Of a stretch of DNA of 64,000 nt, positions 10,650 through 22,689 are shown piece by piece. The stretch lies in assembly GCA_009763385.1 (NCBI GenBank), contig CM019822.1, forward strand, positions 7,844,127 through 7,908,126, written 5' to 3'. Source of the DNA: Coix lacryma-jobi var. lacryma-jobi. Its lineage: Eukaryota; Streptophyta; Magnoliopsida; Poales; Poaceae. A program made the position numbers and the translations under genes. The notes below the pieces were generated by a model that was not told where the DNA came from, searched no databases, and was given only the letters and a program-made list of their open reading frames with translations. The stretch's first letter is position 1, and every line of letters starts with the position of its first letter.

Positions 10650-12060
10650 GGGTAAGTTAAAGTTAATTATAAACAAGTCAGTACAAATCACAGAATATAA
10701 ACTATACAGAATCTAATATATGTGAACAGATAATAAAATAAACAACTCACAATTTAAGTACAGTGATAATTATTACACATATCTTATATTAAAATTACAG
10801 TTTTAATTGATTGCAGTTTATATAAATATAAACTACAATTTTAATTCAATCTACATAAAATCTATATATAGGTGCATAACAAAGACTATGTATCTAATAA
10901 TAATACAAACAACCTATAAATTGGGAATAAACCAAGACACTATATATAAAATTGATTAACAGATTCCAATATATTATTGTCACCACCAATATATAAATAA
11001 GACCAATGAATCAATTTATAATAACAAACAATTTATAAGCATAACTCATACTGCTATCACACCATTACAAACATAACCAGAATACACTATATATACTTGA
11101 ATCTAAAGACGGTTTTTTTAGAAATATGTATATGCTTAAACAATAACAAAAAAAAACTCTAACAACTAGTGCAAACAAAAACAACACGGCGAGAACCACT
11201 TACTATTATATGATAAAAAAAGAAGAAACCCTAACAAATTATTTAAAAAGAAAACCCTAAAAGATCATACATTTCTGCATTGCAACCACGAGAATATTTT
11301 AAAAACAGAAAGAACTAGAAAGAAAGAACCAGATACAATTAAGAAAGAAGAGAAGAACAACGAGAAGAAAAAATTGCACTGCAAGAAAAAACAGAGAACA
11401 AGGGAAAGGAAACCCTAACAAATGGAAGCAAAATCCCAACCTAAACACGGGAATGGTTTGTACTGCAAACCAAGGTAGAAAAAAAACCCAAAAAAGGAGG
11501 CAGCACAAAAAAGATTATACATTTATGCAGTACAGGCACAAAATATAAAAAAAATAAATAAATAAATTCAAAGCAACGAAAACATCAAAGAGATACAGAA
11601 AGGGGTTAGAACCAAGGGAAGAGAAAGAACCACTTACAAAGAAGAAAGATAAGAGCAAGAACAAGAAGACAAAATTTGACTGCCAGAAATAACAAAGAAC
11701 AGGAAGAAACCCTAACAAATGATAAAAATCGAAGAAACCCTAACAAATACAAGCAAAATCGCAACCTAAACATGGGAAAAGTTACAACTGCAAACCAAAG
11801 TAGACAAAAAAAAAGATCACACATTTCTGCATTACAAAAGAAAAACGAGAATGAAAAAAAACCCAACAGATTTCGAAGCAACAGAAATGGGAAGGGAAGA
11901 GAAGACCAACAGGATGGGAAGGAAAGAGCCAGATACACTTACAGTGCACGAAGAGAAGAGGAAAAAGAAGAAGAAAACCACAGACGAACGGCCTCCCGTG
12001 CACACGAAAGAAAGTGAAGAGACGAAAGGCAGTTACTAGTACTCGGTCAATGAAGAAGGG
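10650..12060 (-). other. Presumed 5' leader and introns of the repeated-domain gene
   Basis: AT-rich, with long purine tracts on the plus strand (pyrimidine-rich on the minus strand). A plausible minus-strand donor occurs near 11941 (CTTCGTGCACT/GTAAGTGTATC). Three similar segments with AACCCTAACAAAT and AAACCTGGG-type spacing at about 11400-11460, 11700-11780 and 11225-11290 suggest internal duplication. No protein domain is seen. Confidence 0.35.
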
Positions 12061-12069
12061 AATGGAGAG

Positions 12070-12240
12070 GGATGCAGCGGGAGGTTACTTATACAGGACG
12101 GACGAATCTAGGAAACAACCACGTCGGCCCACGGGAAAAGAAGACTGCCCACAACCAAAACACTCATCCATTAGCCAACAAAGGCCCAAAACAAGGCCAA
12201 AAACTGGGCCTTAAATTATCATGGGCCTAAATATGACCTC
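12070..12240 (-). promoter_or_regulatory. Candidate core promoter reading leftward
   Basis: On the minus strand, several GGGCC/GGCCC motifs occur (TTTAGGCCCATG, AAGGCCCAG, TTGGGCCTTTG, GTGGGCCGACG) within 120 bp, followed by a TATAAG box (complement of 12088-12093) and a pyrimidine-rich leader. Clusters of GGGCC (site II/TCP-type) motifs upstream of a TATA box are common in plant promoters. It would serve the repeated-domain gene whose ATG is at 10632. Confidence 0.5.
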
Positions 12241-12242
12241 AA

Positions 12243-14054
12243 ACAAAGGAAAATCGACTGCAATTTAAATAAAATCCAGAAAACAAAGAGGAAAATGAGT
12301 GCAAAAAATCGATAAGAAGAAAAATGAACCTGAATAAGAAGCAATTTCTCTGACGTGTTGCTGGCCACATGATCAACCTTCTCCATTTCTTTGCTGGACC
12401 ACCCCAGCATGTAAGACTACTTAGCTACAACCATACCACAACGTCCAATAATTACAAACAAATAGGAGATTTGCCCAACACAGACAACAAATGATAGAAT
12501 ACAATTTTTTTTAGGGAATGACAATTTACAATAATTTGCACCTCAACTATACAATCACAAAAAGCTATATACTATTCCTGCACCTGTTGAACACAAAAAC
12601 AAACAAAATATGAGATGTTGCCAACACAGATAACAAATGATAAGATTACAATTTTTTTAGGGAAGGACAAATTACAATAATTTAAACCTGAACATAATTT
12701 TTTTAGTGTATACAGGCAAAAATTGTATACAGCATTAAGGTGGATACAGGGAAAATTGAAAATAGGCAAGAATGTGCGATAAACAAATTTCAGTTCATCT
12801 ACAGACTGCTTTGACGTTACAGTTACAAATAGGCAAGTATGCTGGTACAATCATCTCATCAAAAAATACAACAGCATACAATGGACTCACCATGGATGCT
12901 ATCAACTATTTTGAATAAGTTTGAAACCACAAATGCTTAACTGCTGAAAACACTAGCCACTACCACCAATGTTCTTAAGTTGTGATGAAAACTTGTAAAC
13001 AAAAATAAAAATAGATTAGAGGTTTCATACTTTAACATGCTTCATCCAGTGAGGGCCACATTTTTAAGAGGATTCCAATCTAACCATATGAATAGCAAGG
13101 AATAAGTATTGTGACATCTACGTTTTGTTTCAACAATCCAATTGGTGTGCTCACACATATACTGAGATTGGCTACGACAGGCTTGAGCTATAAACAACCA
13201 AGGACAATAGCAACAACCTAGACCCATTTGACACACCCAGCCCAAAAATGACCGTCTAATCGATGCACAAACACACTCATTTGACAGTGAAAGAAACTCT
13301 CAATAATTTGATAGTTACGGTGCAACACAGAAAGCTCACGAAAGAAACATCCCCATTGTTGTGCTATCGATAATTAACATTATTGGCAAAGGAGTCCCAT
13401 ATAATCGATCAGCACACAAACACAGACAGTCGATCGGCACAAAAACACAGACAGTCGATCGATCCCCATTACTCCTACCACAATCACAGATGACATATCA
13501 CAAGAAACACTGTGCATTGTTGACAGACCAAAAAAGGGCACTAACCTCTAACACCTTATCGCGCATTCACAACCATAGATAGAATAAAGAGCACACGGGC
13601 AGAGCACTTCACAAGTCTTAACTCCACTAAAGGAAAAATGAAAAGATATTACAAAATACAAATCAATAATGGAAAAATTGCTCATTACAACTAGTGCAAT
13701 TTCTACTATTGAAAAATGCAAAAATGAAAAACACAATTTGTACAAACTACAATCCTAGTGACCTGTCAACCAAATAGGAGTTCTGTAGGACCAAGTGAAG
13801 GTCAAGGTTCATTACACACTGCTACTTAAATAGGAGTTATGTAGGATGTAAGCTACTGGCAGTAATGCGTCCCGGCACGACAAAAGGACTGGCTGGTTCT
13901 ACTACAAGCCTCCAGGCATTCAGCAGCTAAGTCAGGTTGGCACAACAAGCGAGCCTTCAAGGCTCCAATCTCATATCTTATTCAAGAATAAATCAAACTA
14001 CACAAATAACAACAGCAGAAAGAACTGTAACTAACTGAAAAAAATTAAATTAAC
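12243..14054. other. AT-rich spacer with local duplications
   Basis: A small minus-strand open segment (12410-12330, beginning ATGCTGGGGTGG and ending at CAG/GTTCATT) may be a terminal exon of the Ulp1-like gene, but this is unsupported. A segment at 12463-12545 (CAACACAGACAACAAATGATA...TTTTAGGGAA) is repeated at 12600-12690. ACACAGACAGTCGATCG occurs twice at 13419-13460. No other gene is seen. Confidence 0.4.
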
Positions 14055-14172
14055 ACGAAAAAATGGCAAGTTTTTTAACGTTAGGTTGCCAAGCCTAACA
14101 CAACCCTCCTCCTTTCCCAGGGCTTGGGACCTGCTATGATATGATAACTAAGGCACCATACCATAGGCGGAG
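14055..14172 (-). repeat. Second RTE-leader-like module
   Basis: On the minus strand it reads AACTCCGCCTATGGTATGG, AGCAGGTCCCAAGCCCTGG, AAAGGAGGAGGGTTGTGTTA, GGCTTGGCAACCTAACGTTA. It is longer and closer to the remembered RTE-type leader than the copy at 8845-8935. It lies just downstream of the last recognised Ulp1-like exon. No coding part of a LINE accompanies it. Confidence 0.45.
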
Positions 14173-14479
14173 TTATAAACTTTGAACACAACATTAGAAA
14201 TAACTGAAACCACAGTAGTGAAACTAAAAGACAACAAATCAAATGATCATGTTCCAATTCCAACACTATGAAACCACATCATCGTTATAAAAGTAGACAT
14301 TAACTGAAACCAAGCTCATCCACAGAAGAGACCACACATATCATGCTTCATGAATTCCAGAACACACAAACCATGATTGATCACCAAACCTAATGACAAG
14401 AAACTGTACTGAAGACACCACACAAATCACGCTTGATCATTTCCAGTTGCCACAAACCTGGAACAAATAAGCAACAAAC

Positions 14480-17400
14480 TTTTCAATTTTCTTTCAAATT
14501 CATCATGACGTGGGAAAATATACATATTATATTTTCATCTAATAATACCTCCTTTATTTTCTGTTGACCATCATATGCACAATTGTGTTCATTGAAAACC
14601 ATTTCATTGATAAGCTTTATGCGTAGCTGCCCAATATCATCTTCACTATACTTTTCCATCATATCAAGATTCACTTCGAAATGCTCCAAGTTCTTCATAG
14701 CATACACACCACTATCATTAATAATGCTGCAAAAATCATAAAATAATAAATATACCAACAAGGAATAAATGAAATATATTTACATGTATATATATATACA
14801 TATCAAAGCAATCCAGTCAACATACTTCTCAGACTGTTGAGGTACAGTTGCAAAGAACACATGGTACCCTCGAAACCATAGTCAATATTGATAACTTCTT
14901 TCCATATATGCATCAAATTCTCTATCTAATAACAGGTTAACAAAACAGATATTAATAATGAACAAAAAAACTCAAACACAACTGAAATGTACAAACACGA
15001 TGATAAGAAAAATCTTTTTTAACAAATAAAATATTACTTACAAATTCATCTTTCACAGCCTTCTCAATAGCAGAGTCTACTCCAAACCAAGAATCCAAGA
15101 TTATACACCATCTATTGGGAAAATAAATAGCGACTACATACCACCGTTTACGGAACAGAATTGGAAAGAAGAGCTGTTCAAAAATAACAATCACAGAATT
15201 GAAAATTACATAGTCATGGTACAGAATTTGCCTCCATAACTTATACAATGTTCTCATTGCATTTAACAAATACAAAACAAATAAATAAACTTACATAGTC
15301 ACTGGCTGTCAAAGACCTGGCACGATGAGCACCTTTAAAGCACCGCACTGCAGTATCAAATAGCTCCTTCTCCTTCTCATCATCAGAACCATGATTCTCA
15401 ATCAGATAATCCTATTAAAAAATCAAATAAATATATTATTTCCATATAGTTGAACACATTGCACAGAGAGTATTTGGGAAAAAAAACTCACCCCAACTTT
15501 TGAAAAGAAGAAATGTTTTCTAGAAGCCCTTGGATGATTTTTCAGGAACAGTAATCTACACAATGCATTAACTATAAAGTAATGCACCTTTCCACCAGGC
15601 TGGAGAGATGATGCAAGTGCACTTAACTTGACAACCACTAGACCATAATCCACTACTGAAATACTGCACCAAAAACATATATTCATTTCAACTTAGTATT
15701 GCAAAAAACCAGCACATAGGAGATTATTCAGATTTCAAACTTACTTCAAGTTTTCACTCTTTTCTGCCATCTTTAACACAGCCTCATACAAATCAGATTC
15801 AACCTTTGACACAACAATGTTACTTTTACGCTTCATATACGGGCTCAACTTAAACTTGCTTGGAATGAAAAGGCGCCTAGGACGATGAATAGCAATTTTT
15901 GAACTAGACGACTGCCAACCAGTTGCACTAGACAAAGAATCAGAGTTTAATGCAAAACCATTACTGCCCATAGATTTAGTCGACACCGAAGACCCCACAA
16001 CTAAACTCATATCACGGTTGCTTCCAATTGCTGCTCCAGTAGGCGTCTGCAAAACATTAATATAATAATTTCAGTATAGAGTATTGCAAACTACAAAACT
16101 GACAACTAAATCTTAACTTCAATATTCAACATATATATACAACAAATGTTTCTCCAACAAACTGGAGTACACAAACTAGTTCAACAATCTTGTCCTAAAT
16201 ATTACATGGGTCCCACAACACAAATGTTCCAGATACATTAATTGTTCAGTCCTATATCCGAAAAAAAACAAGTTGTCCAGAAGGGTTGATTGCAGCCAGA
16301 GGAACAGGAGCACATGATTCTTCATCGTTCTCGGAACTATCAATAAAAGGTAAAGACTCCATATGGATAATGTCCTAGTTCATACAAAAAAAACACTACA
16401 ATATTAGTTGCAAACCAATATTAGCCAAAGACAAAGCATGGAAAAAGACTCAACAATACAACAAACAAATACATATACTTACATTTTCGACAGTGCGATT
16501 CAAACCAATCCCATCAGTCTCATTTTGTACATTATCATCATTCCTCACATTGGAAAAGCCTCCAACAGGACGTCTCAAATTCGGATCTTGAACAAACTGT
16601 CCTAAATCGTCCTCATCATCAAGCAATCTAAAAGAAGACATGCTAGGACTATTGAAGTACGGACCACTTTTAACCATGCTAGGACCATGAACAGGAGCTT
16701 TGACAGGTTCTGATAAAATGGAAAACAGTAAACACAACTGACCAATTGCACATTCCAAATAATACAATTGCACCATTTGTACAATGCAATCTTATCATAA
16801 CCACACTGCAATCAAAACTAAAACACACTAACCATTGACAGCAGGACCACCTCCTGCATTAGCAGGCAACACAGCTTCTTTTGATTTCGAAGAATCGATG
16901 ATAGCCACACTCCCTGCACTAGTTGCTTCAACAGACTAAAAAAAGTACACAACCTCACCTTTGCAGTAATACAAAGTACTCATGAGTGTAACCACACAAA
17001 CAAGAACAAAAACAAACTCACTTTTCCAGTAATCTTCTGGCGCTTTCTTGAGGCTTTGGATGTTACAGGTGGCAAATCATCAATACATACTGGATTTTCT
17101 TTACTACCTATATGACCAGATTTTGCACCCTCTTTGTAACTTAGAGGAGATTTGTCAATCCTATGGTGCACTCCTCTCCGAGTCCTGGAACCAATACTAT
17201 CTGGATTTGAAGACGGAGATGCTCCATCCTTCCTCTTAAGATTCCTTTTTGCAACAGATGATTTGCCTGAAATAACAACATCATTATAACAGTTATCAAG
17301 AATACATGAATCACACTAATTTTAGCGAAACAAAAACTTTACCAGATGAATTACTGCTAGGAGGAAGAATCTCTGTTGCAATAGAAGCACCAACAACATC

Positions 17401-19612
17401 TTTTGCAGGGGGATCAACTAAACCATCTGACTCTAGTATCTCTGTTACTGAATCTTCAACATCATGTACCATGTCATCTCCAGCAGCAGGAACAGAAACA
17501 TCATCTTCCTTGCGACCAGTATTGCTTCCACCAGCACCCACTCCAGCATCCACTTTATCAAGATCAGCATCCAAGACAACATTTTTCTCACCTGTTACAG
17601 TTGCAACAGGAGGCACGGTCACATCAAATACATCTTCACGAACAGGAACATGCACAGGATCAGACACTGCAACATCCACTTCAGCTGCAGCATCACCGAC
17701 ACCTCCATCATCACCATGCGCTCGTTCAGTACGAGGTTCTCTCCCAGCTGAACTACCAGCATCGACATCACCACCACCACCAACCACATGTGTCTGATGC
17801 ATGTACTTGAAGATCTTTGCAACAAGTGTGCCAGGAGACCTAAATCCTACTTTTCTGTGGTGCCTAACAAAAATTTCACTCATACTATCCCTGTCCTGAA
17901 ATGTCAAGCCAATAATACAAAAGAAATGCAGAATGAAAATGTCAGTATACAACAATAATAATATATAATAATATTGCCAAAACTTAAATATTGCACAAGG
18001 CGTCTACCTCATCATTTATGAAAGCACAATGTCTATCAATGGTTGACCTAAAAGCATCACAGGCCTCTTCTGGCAGAAGCTCTACAACATAGCAAGTCTC
18101 ATCAACAGATTTGACCTACACAAATATCAACAGTTGAGCAAATAGTCTCATCTATCATCTCTACAGCATAGCAAGTGCCATCAACATATTTGACCTACAC
18201 TCACCGGACGCTTTTCATAGACATCACCAGACACACAATCATAAGAAGCAAACTTTTTAATCATCAAGCCCTTCCAACAATTGATTCTTGGAATACAAAA
18301 GGGAAGCAATTCCTCTTTGAATACTCCAAAGTTCAACCAATCTAGATAATAACCCTACATAGCAATTGCAAAACCAATGAATAAGACGTGCTCCATAACC
18401 AAGACAAAATAACATAATAAATAAAGAATACTAAGCAGAATAACAATACAACTTACAGCTAAAAAATAGAGGCATCCGCCAATAGTTCTCCGACCCTTTT
18501 GTCGATAGTTTCTAATGGAAGACATCAAACAATTGAAGACAAGCTTGGACCAATCCTAAGATTTCACTTCAACATTAGAAATCTCAATCAAAGGTTCTAG
18601 ATAGTATGAGCTAGGATAAGTACTTGAATTGGCACATAGAAAAGTTGATAGAGCCACAACCATAAAGTAACGAAAGACATCGTCATCAGGCAACGTGTCT
18701 TCTACCAACTTCTGACCAAACCACTTGATTGAAAGCAGAGAGGATTGCTTAATTTTTTTAAGGAATCTGGTCTTTGTAGTATCATTATAGCTCTCCTTGA
18801 TATCTGCACCACCAATAGGCATACCCAAAAACAAATGTACAGACAGTACATCCAAAGGTATCATTTTACCTTCAACTACAATATCGCTGCAATTCAGATC
18901 GACTTTATCAGCTATCCACCTCACAAATCCTCTGGGAGCAGCACAACCATCATACTCCAGCAGGTCTCCAAAGCCATGATCCCGAATAATCTGCTTCTTG
19001 CGATCATCCAATTTGGCTATAATCTTCTGTCCAAAGTACAAGCTATTGAACCTACTTTCAGGTCTATCTGATGTACCTGGACCATGAATCGACTTTCCTT
19101 TTCCCTTTCCTCTCAAAGTCTACAAACAAATGCAACAAAATGTAATAAGCATACTCCATTCACTAAATAAGCTAGGGAGAAAAACAAAGAAAAGGTACAG
19201 AATTTACCTTTTCAGGACGCTTCTGGCCACCAGATCGGGTTGATTTCAAATGCTTACCAACAACCTTAGAAAACTAAAACAAAAAACACAATCAATGCAA
19301 GTACCAACAAAATGCTCAACAAGATAAAAATACATAAGGGTTATATAACATACTCCACTAAAAGCTTGCTGCACCATGCCTCTGCAATTTCAGGATCTTG
19401 AATATCATTATCACCTGCAGAGTTTTCCTCCTAACAAAAGCAATAATATTATATATCATATTATCAAAGATTACACAAAGATGCTAACAAGAAAATACAA
19501 GCCAAAATGAACTTATTACCTCAACAGAATCAGAGTTTCTAGAAGACTCATCCAAACTCTTAGAATCATCAGATGCAGAATCAGAATTGTATAGTTCATC
19601 ACCAACGTCCAT
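14480..19612 (-). pseudogene. Ulp1-like (C48) cysteine protease of a MULE, broken
   Basis: A minus-strand ATG at 19612 (MDVGDELYNSD...) starts an acidic Ser-rich exon ending at a GTAATA donor. Further exons lie at about 19431-19366, 19264-19203 and 19119 leftward. The last encodes a domain seen at the front of plant transposon Ulp1-like proteins (GFVRWIADKVD...LFLGMPIGG...FRYFMVVALSTFLCANSS). Middle exons are low complexity. The C-terminal part (15686-14510) resembles the Ulp1/SENP protease: RWYVVAIYF...IILDSWFG, FFATVPQQ, NDSGVYAMKNLEHF. The family triad is His-Asp-Cys. Here the His position reads Arg (15144-15146) and the Cys position reads Ser (AGT, 14711-14713); Asp and the PQQ Gln remain. 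An in-frame TAG (18556-18558) precedes DWSKLVFN, and the frame shifts near 14870. The gene is therefore probably inactive. Family placement rests on motif order. Confidence 0.7.
18085..18200. repeat. Short duplication at an exon edge of the Ulp1-like gene
   Basis: CTCTACAACATAGCAAG followed by TCATCAACAGATTTGACCTA at 18085-18122 recurs, slightly changed, at 18160-18200, about 76 bp away. It duplicates the acceptor side of the exon beginning VKSVDETCYVVEL. Confidence 0.55.
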
Positions 19613-20303
19613 AGCTACATAGAAGAATAATCAACAACTAATTATGGAATGTATGATGACATGGCATGGCCCAAAGGTTCTCCTCAACCAACTCTAAACA
19701 ATTATACACATCATCTTCAAATGGCTCTGAAAGCCTCAACAAGCAAATGCTAATTACATATAAGACCATGCACGATTTTGACTCGCTTGAAACCTACCCT
19801 TTTCAGGTTTCAGTACAATCAGGCCAGGAGGGCAACCTTAAATCAGTATAATGAATCAGGCCAAGGTGGTGGTCATGGTTGTGGCCTTTATTTCGACCCT
19901 CATTATCGGCACAAATGTTCATAGATTTACCAACCTAATCAACAATCTCACTGCCACAACTCAACTACTACTGCAACAAGCAAATAAGGGAAACATAATC
20001 TGCGTTTCCACATTCTCTGGTCCACAATCAAACTAGTCAAAGACTGAAGTTATATATTCAGTGAATCCCCAATACATACACTGAAGCTATACATGAACTC
20101 ACGGACTAAAACCACTCTATCATAATGCCATCCCTCTGAGCATATAAACACCACGGCAACCATCAACACACCCCAGCTACCAACTAGTCAGGCCCCAACT
20201 AAACACATGGAAATGCAAAGTTCCCCATAAATCCCAAAAATCATGAAAGACCCCAGAACCAACCCACACAATCCATGATAGATGACAACCCATACCAAAG
20301 GAC

Positions 20304-20415
20304 TGAAGCTACAGAATCACAAACCAACTTCTGCTGCGGCTAACAAATTGAATCTACAGAATCACAAACCCACTTCTGCTGCGGCAAACAAATTGAAGCT
20401 ACAGATTCACAAACC
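20304..20415. repeat. 45-bp tandem repeat, about 2.4 copies
   Basis: TGAAGCTACAGAATCACAAA starts at 20304 and recurs at 20349 (TGAATCTACAGAATCAC) and 20394 (TGAAGCTACAGATTCAC), a period of 45 bp. It lies in the presumed leader intron of the Ulp1-like gene, whose 5' untranslated exons probably fall around 20560-20760 on the minus strand (GT borders near 20560 and 20635). Confidence 0.7.
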
Positions 20416-21057
20416 CTAATCCCAACCAACGAACAAAGACACAGAATAGGGGAACCACCAGATCACGAACACATTTCACATCAACTCTTAGAGAATGAAA
20501 CATAACCCCTCAGCTGTTGCTACCAAAACAGGGGACCCGCGCGCAGCAACATACTCTCTTACCTCCAATGAAGACGAAGCAGATCCAACAATATTTCGAA
20601 AATATAAGAACAAAACCGAATCGAAAACAAACCTGCCAGATGAATCCGCAACGCAAAAAGCTCAGCAAACTTGCGCCCCCCAATTCCTAGATCCACAAAA
20701 CGAACAAACATCAGATTCAACTCACAATCCATGGAGACGAGTGTAGAAGTAGAGAGAGCGAAGAAGCTGATGCGGTGCGAAGCAATCCTCCCACGAACAA
20801 TGAGTTCGCCGGAGCTCTTCGCCGGACCAACAGATCTGGATCCCAAAATCGTCGACGAAATCGCCTGGATCAAGGTGGGGAGAGAGAGCGTCGACTCGAG
20901 TGAGAAATGAACCACCAGGCGCGATTCCCCATTCAAAACAGTGCACTTCAATATGACCCACATGTCAGCAACACATACACAGGAGAACAGATCCACCGCC
21001 CGTCGTCAATCCAACGGAGCACAAAACCGTGTGCCAAAACACAATAAAACGCACGGG

Positions 21058-21690
21058 CACAAAATAGCAATTCCGAATAAAAAATACCTAGAGTTTCTCT
21101 GCGCAAAACGGTGAGCACCAGCGGAAGGGCACAGGCGAGCACTCACGGTCACTGCCGCGTGCCGCCATGGCCCATGGTGGTCACGCACGCACAAGCGCTT
21201 CCGAAAGCACGCCGAGGGCAACGAAGCCCGGACGCCGGACGAGCTGGCATCGGCGCGGCGAGGCACATGCGAGGGCAGAGGGCCCAGACGTTCGTCGTCG
21301 TCGCTGACACACTCCCCATCCTGCGCGCAACAGTGTCGCTCTGGTCCAGCCAGTCCAGGCAGAGCCGCGGAGGCATGCCCGGACCTGTGTCACTGTGTGT
21401 GATTCTCCACGCTCCGTGAGATCTAATGACACCGTCTGTCTCGTCAGACACGGCTTTGAAATCAAGGGCCCAATTCAAGAAGCAAACGGTCCCCCGGTTC
21501 TTCGTCATCCTAACACAAATGCTCGTGCTGATCCACACACACCATGTAAACTCTTCAAAATGGACAGGAACATAAACATTGTGATCAATTCTCTGGCGGA
21601 TGAAACAGTTGACCTTCTTAACTCTTGGTACTACTATATATATACGTAGGGTATATCTTTTTTTTTATAGGAAGCATAATATATTAAATA
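21058..21690. other. Right flank of the large transposon, no gene seen
   Basis: 21100-21420 is GC-rich and open in several frames, with no recognisable domain. It then becomes AT-rich with a TA run at 21632-21645. It could be outside the MULE or be part of its terminal region. Confidence 0.35.
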
Positions 21691-22689
21691 TTAGAAACAA
21701 AGTACATAACATTGGGAATGAAATACCCAATTACAAGCAAGGCGGCATAGATCGTCAGGAGCACAAAGATTACTTCCAGAACAAGAAGCCGAAGAGCAAC
21801 AAGATAATCTAAATTGGGTCTGAAGACTCGAAACTCTCACAGATGGAGATGGACCCAAAATGTGTCCCAAAAGAAACACGATGAACTTTGCACCGGTTAT
21901 TGGCGACACAGGCCATCGAGGACCTTCAAAGAGCATAAGCTGCAGAGGTTGAAGACTGAGTCGTGGATATGAAGGAGGAATCACCGGACTCAGATAATCT
22001 GCTACGAAGAGATCTCGAACCAGAGGAAGTTGAGGATCTGAAAACGATTGAACTCTTCTGAGGCTGCTTGGTATCTGGGTTGAAGCGTTGACGGAGCTCT
22101 TCCTCGAGCAGGTCCAGGAATGATATTGTTGGAGTAGGTCGATGAGCGTGGCGAGTTCATCCGCGGCCGCACCGCAATAGCGGCAACCACGGACGTTGCT
22201 GAGGTGCCGCTTGAACGCAGGCGTCCCCGCGCGGGACATCCCGGCTCCGCCCATCTCCTGCGCCGCGTCGCGGAGGAGTCCCACTCTGTCCACCAGGATC
22301 TTCAGGCAGTCGCACACGGGGCCGGCCGCCGCCGATGACCCAGACCCCATCTTGGCGCCCACGCCGCGACGGGGGACACCCCCGGAGCCGGAGCCGCAGA
22401 GGCGGTCCACGAACGCGGACGCGGCGCGCGTGCGGTCCGCGCTGACGGACAGCGCGGCGAGCTCCAGCTCCCGCGGGCTCTGCAGCAGCGGGGAGCCTGA
22501 GCCCCCGAACGACGCCAGACTCTGGTCGCACACCGACACCGGCGACACGGCCGCCGCGGCGGCCAGGAGCTTGCCTACACCAATCCGACTCCAGGACACC
22601 GGATCTGGGAGGAGGTGGCCGGAGACGGTCACACCATCGAGCCCGGCGACGGGCAGGAAGCCAGCAGCTCCGGATCGGACGTCCGCCAT
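21691..22689 (-). pseudogene. Pectinesterase-inhibitor-like (PMEI) gene or fragment
   Basis: A minus-strand ATG at 22689 (MADVRSGAAGF...) opens a GC-rich frame to 21691. The first 170 residues have the order of a PMEI four-helix domain as found alone or in front of type I pectin methylesterases: a Cys (SVCDQSLASF), a helix ELELAALSVSADRTRAA, a conserved VCDCLKILVDRVGLLRDA segment, then FKRHLSNVR. In the family the last motif continues into a Trp-Ser-Ala-Ala-Leu stretch; here it turns into GCRYCGAAADEL. No secretion signal is evident, unusual for an apoplastic inhibitor. The C-terminal 170 residues are unlike PMEI and probably run through an intron or a captured sequence. I read it as a truncated or chimeric fragment. 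The same frame is open upstream to 22878 without coding character. Confidence 0.45.

Larger units (their letters stand above)
5146..21057. mobile_element. Probable large MULE carrying FAR1-like and Ulp1-like genes
   Basis: This block carries a FAR1/MULE transposase pseudogene (plus strand), an unrecognised repeated-domain gene (minus) and an Ulp1-like protease pseudogene (minus). MULEs that carry Ulp1-type genes are known in plants, which motivates the call. The left edge has CCCGTGTGTTTT at 5146-5157 and CACACGGGTG nearby, followed by several CACACRAAT motifs to 5370. The right edge has the inverted AAAACGCACGGG at 21046-21057 and CCGTGTGCC just inside. These inverted similarities suggest the ends, but a 9-bp target duplication and a long clean TIR could not be established by eye. 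The boundaries are provisional. Confidence 0.45.

Noticed and set aside
17306..17810. Plus-strand frames of 135 and 163 codons
   Set aside because: They are shadows of the low-complexity exon of the minus-strand Ulp1-like gene.
20559..20996. Minus-strand frame of 145 codons ahead of the Ulp1-like gene
   Set aside because: It runs through likely leader exons and introns (several GT borders) and has no recognisable domain. The ATG at 19612 fits the gene better.
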